A stretch of 27,333 nt of DNA from Spirogloea muscicola (taxonomy: Eukaryota; Streptophyta; Zygnematophyceae; Spirogloeales; Spirogloeaceae). Below, piece by piece: positions 11,928 through 21,800 of this stretch (its first letter is position 1; every line of letters starts with the position of its first letter). The notes beneath the pieces are model-generated. The model searched no databases, was not told the origin of the DNA, and saw only the letters and a list, made by a program, of their open reading frames with translations. The stretch spans positions 117,079 to 144,411 of the forward strand of contig WELB01000021.1 of assembly GCA_009602725.1 (NCBI GenBank), given 5' to 3'. The position numbers were made by a program, and so were the translations under genes.

Positions 11928-12305
11928 TTCATGCGCACTGCAAGCCTTCTTTCGCAGGAGAAGGAGTGTGTTGAGAGTTAGAGGGGCAAAGTACAAAGGC
12001 AAGGTCATCGACAGATTGACATCACCTACTGCTAGGTTGACCCGCTCACCTGATGAATCATTCAGTAACTACGAGTCAGCACGTCGAGTGTCGCCAACGG
12101 AAACAGTAACCAACTGATGCGCGAATACCGAACGGCAAACGACAATCCTTTGTGCCAACAGCTAAAGCTCGAGCTAAAGCTTAGTATTCAGGCATCGATT
12201 AAGGAAGTGGCTCTTCCATCAATTTAGCGAACCTTTATATATTGACCCGTGGTTACTGAGCCGGTCAATCTGCTGTAGGTTATGTAGGTCGTCAGATGTG
12301 CTTGG
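11925..12305 (+). repeat. Dispersed repeat copy B (shared with 25.1-25.6 kb)
   Basis: Two blocks recur in the same order near 25.1-25.6 kb: TTTCATGCGCAC ... AAGTACAAAGGCAAG (about 11927-12002 versus 25085-25175) and TATTCAGGCATC ... GTGGTTACTGAGC.GGTCA (about 12185-12270 versus 25547-25602), ending in a shared GATGTGCTTG (about 12295 versus 25628). The spacing differs because the distal copy carries extra sequence. Confidence 0.6.
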
Positions 12306-12851
12306 CCATTTGGCCTTCGTTTGTCTCAAATACACGACTTCTTTGTTTTGGTTTTTGGTAAAAGCTCGACCAGCGGAGGAGGGCCGGCGCTCCCGGGGGC
12401 TGACGTGAGCGTGGCCGGAGGGGGCGTAGGGTTCGCCGACGGAATCGATCACGCCGTCCTCGCCAGTATGAGTTGGTACGGCCTCGAGTCCTCTTCGTCT
12501 TTTAAATTGGCTTCCCCGACGGACCTTTCCCCCCCGGCTTACGCGGGGCCCACCACCCGCGGGGCACCTCTCCCCTCTCCCTCCGCGCTCCCTCTCTCCT
12601 CCCCGTTACCCCATCTCCCCCTCCCCACGGCCTCAACATTCATATGATGCGAAGGCTCCCTTCTCGCCCCCGTCTCTCTCCCCGCTTCCCCCTGCCTCCC
12701 TCCCCAACTGCGGGGTCATGATACCCCGGCTGCAGCACGTGAGACCTCCCGCCTCCCCCGCCCCTTTCCATCAGGCGGCTCCAAAAGCGCTGCGGTACCG
12801 CCCCGAGCGCCGCCGCCAAGTGCCGCCGTCGGCGGCGGCGGCGGCGGCGAT
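12306..12851 (+). promoter_or_regulatory. Pyrimidine-rich upstream region and 5' leader of the ABC transporter gene
   Basis: From about 12520 to 12720 the plus strand is dominated by C and T tracts, followed by a GC-rich segment ending in a GGC trinucleotide run (about 12831-12849) directly before the proposed ATG. This fits a promoter plus 5' UTR. No TATA-like box is convincing. Confidence 0.4.
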
Positions 12852-15800
12852 ATGGCGCTCAAGCCGGCGCCCGCCGGTGAGTTGCCTCCACGCTACAGAG
12901 AAGAGGCCTTGCAATGCCTGGCTGCGGTCGCCACCGCAGCCAGGGCAAGGCCTGTCGCGGACTGTGCAGTCGCCTCCTGCAACGCAAGCTCGGGCTTATG
13001 CAATCCAGCCTTGGCAGCAGCGCGGCACGCTGCGGCTGCTGCTTGCGGCGGTGCTACGATCGTTTCACGGGCTCCTCCTCCAACGCAGCAGCAGCTCGGC
13101 CACTGCTTGTCCTCACCACGGAGCTCGTTCGTTGGCAGGACATGTCGCGGTGGAGAGGGACGAGGTCGACCTTGCCGAGCTTCTGGAGCACGGGACCCAC
13201 AGCCTTCGTAGCAGCAGGTGACGCATCCGCAAAGGCGCCGATTCCTCGGCCGGCTGCAATGCTGGCGCCAATTGAGCCAGGACATGCTGCTTCGGCAGAG
13301 CATACGCTTCAATCAGATGAGGTGTGCAGCTTTGTTGATGCGCTGTCGCCATTGCCGCAGCTCCTTGCACACGCGCAAGCTGGAGGACGAGTCTGCCGCA
13401 GCTATGCCACCAGGCCCCGCGGCGGGAGGCCTAGACAGGGGCGGACCTCATCAAGCAGCCGCGGCTGTGGTCAACGGCGGGCCAGATCTGATAGCCAAAG
13501 TAGCCGACGCTCCACAGTCGGTGCTAATTCACATGGTCGCCAGCTACCACGCGGCGCTACTGAGCCACGGGCTGACCGCCGAGGCCACGGTGATAGTCGA
13601 GGAGCTGGAGGCGTTTCTCGCCGAGCGACGGCGTGCCCCATCCCGGGCCCCAGAGCTGCAGGGCTTCGAGCTACTGCTCAAGGACGGCCTTCTTGAGTTC
13701 CTGCTGCGTGTCCAGCCCCTCCTCCCGCCTATACGCAGTCAGGTATACTCGACTTGCGAGTGTCTGGACATCTGGAGCATGAGTTGCGACAAACAGCGAC
13801 TGTGTCTCTCCTGATGCTGTACGACCTTGCCTTCTTGCTCTTAGTCTGAACTGGCTTTGTGGTGTTCGCTGGAGCCGTATATTCTGCAGGTTGTTAAATT
13901 CAAGGATGTGTCATTCGTCAACTCCATCGTCATTCCAGATGGTTTTCCAACCGTTGGCAGTAAGGCAAGACCACTGCATCCCAATTGACACCTTCTGTTG
14001 TACCTTGTGTTGATATACTGCAGCTCTTGCTCTGTGGCCTGCAATACATGGTAGTGCTTGCCGAGATCAGTTGACAAGGCAGCACTGTCTTTGAATGCAT
14101 ACAGTAGGTGATAAGGTCATCATTCTTCAGTCTGTGTAGTAGGCTGCAATATTGAAGGTTTGATGAAAAGGACTGATTCCCGTTCATGGGATCATGGCTA
14201 ATATAATCTGAGCTATGCTGAGCTCCTTCATGTGGCAATTCTTGAGCTTCAAGATTCTTGAAGCTCCTGTTAGCTATTTTACTTGAGCTTCTTCATGTGG
14301 CATTTCTTGAAGCTCCTGCTTCTAATTGTAAAAAATTCTTATTCAGGTCACAGGCCTCCTCGGGGGCTGCTTGCTCAGGGAGAAGCCAAAGAAGGTGCCT
14401 GTGACAGTGGTGAAGAACGCGACTGGCTACTTCATGCCAGGGTCCATGACACTCATCTTAGGTACAGCCTTGGCTTGCTTGGCATGCTTTCGCGCTTCAT
14501 CACAAATCATCTAGGTATGACTGGTGGCTGATGTCAGACGACTACTCTACAGATAATTGGTAGATTCTGGTTGCTGTGCTCCTATCGTGACATGGCAGCT
14601 TACCGGGGGATGATGCTGTAAGTACAATAAATTCACAGTCGCGTAACCTCGTGAGCAGAGGATGCCCAATCAGAGTGTCCACGCAAAGCAGAGTCCCTTG
14701 CCAATAACCAGGCTTTGCCACGAGCGCTTGCAGGCTCGCCAGGTTGTGGGAAGAGCACGCTTCTGAGAATTTTGACAGGGAGGATCAAGGATTCACCAGG
14801 CCTGTCTGGCTCTGTTCTATATAACCACAAGCCTGTACGGGAGGTGATTGTGGAGAGGCTGGCGGCGTGTATTGCTGCGCAGGACAATCACCAGCCCTTT
14901 CTCACGGTAAAGGAAACTATGGAGTTCTCCCGCGATTGCACGCTGGCGTGGACTTATAAGGACTTCGGTCCTGAGCTGAAGGTGCGCAAACTATGAGCGA
15001 TATTGCCACTACTTTGCCACATGCTCTAGTTGCTCCTTGCACCAAAGGGCGTGGATTGGGCTTGACTGTCATTGACCTCAGACCCCAGGTCGATGACACA
15101 TACCAAGAGGCGCGCTTGTTACCAAGCTGGCAAGGACCCCTAGTCGATCCTGGCCATCTAAAAGTCTTTGCAGCAATTGCCCTCAGGCCATTGCAGAGGA
15201 GGCGCTGAAGCTGGGCCAGGACCCGAAGCTAGAAATGAACCTGCACATGATGGGCCTGAAGCGCCTCCAGAGCCGCCCTGTGGGCAGTGAGAAGATGCCA
15301 ACGCTGACTGCTGGCGAAAGGCACCGCGTCACTGTGGCGGAGATGGTCGCTGGAACGTATGCTGTATATTACTTTGATGAGCTCAATAAAGGTAGGCTTC
15401 TTTCTCTGGGCTGGCCTTGGTGCTCACACATATGGCAGTCAGTCACAGACGGCAGTTAGGTTTGCTACTTGCACTTCGTGCTGGCGCGCATTGACCCGGC
15501 ACAGCAAAGCCCGGTGGTTGGCCAGGTGCCGACCAGGAGTGACACTAGTGAGTCAATATCTAGAGCCATGCTGATCCAGAAGGAATTTGCGCCTGTGTTG
15601 TGCTAAGGTTCGTAACAAGTGGTCCAGTTGCATTGCAGGGGTTGACGCTTCAGTCACTCGTGACCTGGTCGAGAACATGAAAATTTTCAGCAGGGTTCGT
15701 GGGGTGTCCTGTGTTGTCTCGCTGCTGCAACCATCTGTTGCCACGTACAACCTCTTCGACCAGATCCTCCTCATGGACCACGGCCACATCTTGTACTTTG

Positions 15801-18800
15801 GGCCACGGGCGGATGCACTGCCTTACTTCGAAAACCTTGGGTAGGAACAGGACTGTTGCTGTCTGCTCGGCAGGGGTCTTCGTTAGTGGTCCTGTGCACC
15901 TGTGGCTTGCCCTGCTGGGAATCTGGAAAGAAGGCGCATGACCCTAAGCACTAGCCTCCAGCAACTGAAACTTCAAAGCCTAAGCATTGTGACCCTCACT
16001 TTTAGGTTGTCACATATTCGTCAAGTGACAAATTCAAATTGCTCTGTCAGTCAGAATGGTAATTCAAGTAGTTGAAGAGCACTTCCATGGAAGCACCTTC
16101 TTGCTGAGCCCATGTGGTGATGAGGTGGTACTACAGGTACATCAAACCACTGCATGTCTGTGCACCGGAATTCCTGGTGGATGTTACCACAGAGGAAGGC
16201 TGGCGGTTTCTTCAACCAGGTGCACAGCGTCTCGAATTTGACGGCTTTGTACAGGCTTACCAGAACTCAGACCTCTACAAGGACACCCTGCGTATTGTTG
16301 AAAGCCCTGAGCTGCACTTGAATTACTGGGTCCAGGTCAGTGGCCCTTGAAGTGCTCCTCTCAGAAGGCGTGCATGCTCCCACTTCTGCTTTTAAGCTTT
16401 GGAGAAATCAGGAGCCAGATTCTTTGTCAGCTTTCACAGCATCTAGAAGCTTATATGCGATCCTAGTATCTATGCTCAAGAAGCCCTGCAGCTGAAGTTT
16501 CAATTTCTAATCAGGAAAATGCTGACATGGCAATTGCTGTGCAGGCATCCAAGCCCCCTGGGATTGAGTTGGCCAATGACGCAGCTCGATTTCCCACTGT
16601 CAAGAAGGTCATTGAAGGGCAGCCCCTCAGCAAGCCCGCCATACAGAACAGCGGGCGAGTAAAGGAAGGGGACAGAGTTGTAGCTGTCTCCAGCACCAGC
16701 AACAGGTCCTTCTGCTTGCTTTTCAATGGTAACCCTTTCTTAGCGTTGTCTTGATTTGCTCAAGGATTGCCTAGGACCGAAGCACAGCGGCAAAGCCGGC
16801 TGAGACAAGCCTTCACTGGATGTGGTCAACAGACTGGCATACGTAGTGGGACACGAAGCACAAGCTGTGGCGGGGGCTCTGGAATTGGCGGCTGATCCTG
16901 TCAGACTGCAGCTTGAGCGGCCCTTCGTAGAGGTATATCGGGACTGTTGCTCACGTGTCACATTCAGTGACCGACATAAGATTCATGACAACAATCTCTC
17001 AGCATACCACTGTAGATATGCACAAGGCAACAAATGCTTCCAAGCTGATTGGTGTTGTGATACTAAGCATCTCCAGCTTTAGGACGATCTGAGCAGGTAT
17101 TGCTAGATGGACGTGCTAAGTCATACCCACCAGTAAGTCGTTCTGTTGCAGCAAGAGACAACATTTGGAGTAGGACAATATAACAGAGAGTATGTCCACG
17201 ATTTCTGGTATGAGGTTAGGTTGTTGACTCGCCGTCAATTCTTGAGCACTTGGCGCAACAAGCTTCACATATATGCACGTCTCTTCCAGGTCAGCAGAGC
17301 ACCTTGACAACGTGGTAGTGACATGTGATCCTTTTCTGTGACGTCTCACATGAGCTTGTACATAAAACTTACGCGTGAAGCTTCTGATGTGTACTTGAAT
17401 GCACTCTTGCTATCATATGTGCTGGCTACCTGCGTGCATGCAGATTGTGGTCCTTGGACTCTTCGTGGGCACTTTCTTCTTTCAGCTCAAGCAGGACGCC
17501 AACCAGCTCGATATGAATCTACGAAGAGGCATCGGATTCTCATCCGTGATGACAACAACGCTGATCAATCTGGGCCACCTGCCTTTCATCCTGGAAGACC
17601 GACTTATCTTCTACAAGCAGCAGGGTGCCCGCTTCTATCGCCCTGCATCATACCTTCTTGCTCAGATTTTCAGCCAATTCCCCTTTTCCTTCACTGAGGC
17701 AAGTCTCCAGGTCCTGTGAAGCTTGTTGCAGCCGTTCAACAATCATGAGCTTCTCCTTGTGATATGTGTGACTTGTGCAGGTTCTAGTAGCACTTCATTC
17801 CTTTCATCAGTTGCCATATCTTCACGTATTGCAGATGGTCTCAAGCATGAGGTTGACCACCACATTGTGAAGTCGATGCATGTCCAGGGCTGACATGACA
17901 ACAAAGCTTGGCTGCAGGCAACAATCTGGTCTATCTTGGTTTACTTCATCGGAGGCTTGACGCTTTCAAGTGGAGGATGGCATTTCTTCGTCTACTGGGC
18001 CCTTTTCACTTGCAACATTTTATGGGTAAGAGACTCATGTCCTCCAGGATCACCACAATGATGTATTCCTTGGAGCAGAGCTGGTGCAGAAAGTCGGCAT
18101 CTGCTGAGATTTCTGCAATTGGTCAATGGGGAATCAAAGTGGGCAGTGCCTGCAGATCCTTCTCTATGTGCAGTCTTCTGTCACACAGCTATTGTAGATG
18201 CACATCAGCCGGTTAGGCGACTCATGAAGGATGCAGTTTCCTTATCTGATGTCTCACTCAGCCCTCCGGCACGAGCTTGCATGGAGCAGAGCTTTCACTG
18301 ATGTGGGGTACATTCTATTCAGGCTTCCTCTATGGTCCGCTTCCTCGGCAACTGGGCACCCACGCCTGATGCAGCAAATGCAGTTTCAGGTACAGTTCCT
18401 TGAGTCCTGTGTACATCATGATGACAGTGTATAGAAAATATGTAGTGTCTGAGATACAGCATCTTGTTATGAAAAGTAGTTAAAGTACGTGCATTTCTAT
18501 GTAAATTCTACACCTTTCCATAAGTGTGCCCTTGCTACTGCAGGAATCATAATTGCCTTATTCTTACTGTTTGCCGGATTCCTCGTACCAAGATTCAAAA
18601 TACCGCACTACTGGATATGGATGTACTACCTCTCGCCCTTACAGTGGGCCATCACGTCCTTCCTGATCAATGAGTTTCGCTCGTCAACTTACAGTAACCA
18701 GTACTGCCGAGACGTTAGCCTGGCCTTGGTTCCACAGGTACTTCGGATTTGATTGGGCTATGTTATAAAGCTGGGGCCCCGCAGTTCTGTGTGGCACGTG

Positions 18801-21800
18801 CTTCCTTGCCTGTATGGTTACCATTTGTAACAGAACTTCAGGATAGCCACTTGGTGTTGAAAGTGGTCGATTGAACCTGACTTCCTTGCATGCACGCAAT
18901 CATTTTCAGTGCATTGGAAGGCTGGACGAGCCTATTGGGCGGGCGTGGCTTGCCAAGAATCAGTTCTTGGTCGACTACGGCTGGATTGCTGTCGGCTTTG
19001 TTGTATTGCTGGCGTGGTTTGCTGTCTTCAACCTCCTCTCGCTGTGGGCATTGACCAAAGTGCGGCACGTACCTCTTCCCCGTGAAGGACTGGGCCCTCC
19101 TAAGAAGACCTCGGTATGGTTGACAACTTTGCCGTGCTTGTAGGCCACCTTTCCCTTGTTTATATGCTGTCCAACAAGTCTGATAGACGAGGTGGTACTG
19201 CGCACCTTACAGGTGAAGCATCTAGCTGTCAAATATGTGCAAAAATGTCGCTTGGTACTGTGATTCTTTCTTGTGTCACGCTTCACTTCTGGAGAATCCG
19301 AGTTTCATAAGCAACTCCGTGACTTCTGGACTGTTCACTTGTCTGTCCAGGAACCTTCTAAAGACAACCAAGTTGAAGATGAGATTGACGAAGAGCTAGG
19401 TCCGGGCATGAAAGGTCAGGCTGGGGAGCAAGAGCTATCCATAAAGAGCAGCAGCCTCTTGGACGAACTTCTTGTACCCATAACACTCAGCTGGCACAAT
19501 CTTGGTTACGAGCTCTTCAACCCCCAGATTGGCCAGTCCCGTCGTTTACTCGACGACATTTCAGGGTGGACAAAACCAGGCGAGATTCTGCTATTGCTTG
19601 GAGCCGGTGGCGCTGGAAAGTCTACTCTCCTCAACTGCTTGGCTGGTAAGATGCTCCAGTGCTTGTATTGAGTCAGCACCCGTGAATGTTAACTGCGGGG
19701 TTGCGTACTTCTGACATGGGGCTGTATCAGCATGATTGGCATGAAAGGACGATGCAAGGTGACCCTGACAATGAGATTTGCACTTTCATTATACTAAATT
19801 ATGCAAATGATCTCTGTCACACAGGACGATATGTCTCCCCGCACAACATCACAGGCAAGATATTGGTCAATGGTTATCCCAAAATTCAAGCAACATTTTC
19901 AAGGGTCATGGCCTACGTTGACCGCAGTAATGCCTACTCCCCATTTGTTACTGTTCGAGAAGCGTGCCTCTTCTCGGCAGCTCTACGCATGGGAAAGACC
20001 ATCACCAAAGAACAGCAAGTCCAATTTGTCGACGAGGTAAGACTTGGCCATCAGAGAATAATTTCTAGAGATTTGTGCAACTAGTAGCCTCTCACTTGAA
20101 CATGTAAATTGGACAGCTCTTCAAAGCCTGGACTTGAAGTATTCCTGCCCAGCTTGTCAGCCATCCGCCAACTGCAATGAACCTAGTGGCAAGAATCGTC
20201 AGACAGGGCAAGCTTGCTTACCATGCTCAGACTAAGGCCCTTGATATACTGTCGTTTCTCAAAGCAATGCAGACAGTGTTTTTGGATTGCGACGGCCACT
20301 TTGTGAACAGCAATTGTTAGGCCTTTTGACTGTTGTATGTGCAGGTCTTGGACGTGATGGGGCTCACCTTTGCAGCTAACCGCCTGGTACTATCGCTTAG
20401 CGGCCCCAGTTCAGTTGCAGCTGAATCATCAAAGCGCCTCTGCACTGCCATTGAGCTGTCTGCCAACCCCAGCATGCTGTTTTTAGACGAGCCGCTCAGC
20501 AATGTGGATTCTCGATCGGCCCTCAAACTCATAGAAACCTTGAAGGTGAGGACCAGTGGATCTTGCAGCCGGCAATCTTACTCCGGCTATGTCAACAACA
20601 CATGTCGGGAATCTATATATAACTTAGCTAGTAAAGCTGCCAGCAAGCAAAACGGTTAACTTTATCATAAGAGAGATCCATCACTTCTCAGAATGTTGCA
20701 CAGATTTTCTCTGATAATTACCTTTTCATATTCTGCTCTCAGAACATAACTCGAACAAGAAGGGGTGTCATCATGACAGCTTCTGACATACCCAGCAATC
20801 GAAGAAATTCGCTCTTTACAAATGCTCTGATCCTGAAGAATGGTGGTGAGATGGTTTATTTTGGGCCACTGTCGGCAGACTCCGCTGAGATGAAGGTCAC
20901 CACTCCTTAAAACCACGATGCTTTCAACAGCTGTCTATGTGCCGCTGAACTTTGTGAAGCGTGGTCTAAGACTGTGATGCACCCTATCTCACAACACCTT
21001 GGGATGTCACTTGCTGTGATGCAGTCTGTGGGATGATGCAATGTGCATTCCATCACTGGTTGCAGGCATATTTCTGTTCTATTCCAGGAACACCTCCGTG
21101 TCTACCAGGTGTACACCCTCTCCAGTATGTGATAGACCTCATTGGTGACGGCAGCAGTGGCAAGATGTTCTCAAGGAATTATGCCTTTGAATACAAAGGC
21201 AGTCTGCTTTGTGTCAACAATGATATAGAATTGGATAGAATCAGACAGGCTAAGGGCAAGATTGGGCTGCAGCTCACAACCAGCGGCAATGCGAGCTCCT
21301 TGACCACTCAAGCCGTCACGTTAATTACAAGGTGAATGCTTCTGATGTCAGAAACTGCCCCTCAGAGCTACTCATGGTCCTGAAGTGAAGAAATTTATGC
21401 CGCATATTGCATATCAGGCGAGCTGCAGTGGCTGTTGTTGGTCCTCTTGCATGTCATCATGGATTTTCTGATCATAAAAGCGAAGCAGCACAACATTCTC
21501 CATTACAAGCTCACTAAGTGATTAACATTTGCATCTTCCAAGAGCAAATAGTAAGTCCACCTTGTCAGGCATGCTTGTCCACCAAGCCGTTTCACGCAGA
21601 GCAAGTATGCCTAACCTTCTGGCAGCCATTGTATTCTCACAGGATGCAGCTGCAGTATTGGCGAAATTTGAACTACAGCTTTGGGCGGTTGATGTCTGCA
21701 GTCATCCTCGGGCTCCTGCTAGGCTCAACATACTGGCAGGAAAATTACGAGAGCACGCCCGGCATGAACGCACGCGCTGGCTCACTTTTTGCTAGCTGCC

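Noticed and set aside
12914-13696. 260-codon plus-strand frame upstream of NBD1
   Set aside because: The transporter exons at 13139-13217 and 13361-13742 use other frames with matching splice phases; this frame is Arg/Ser/Gly-rich filler.
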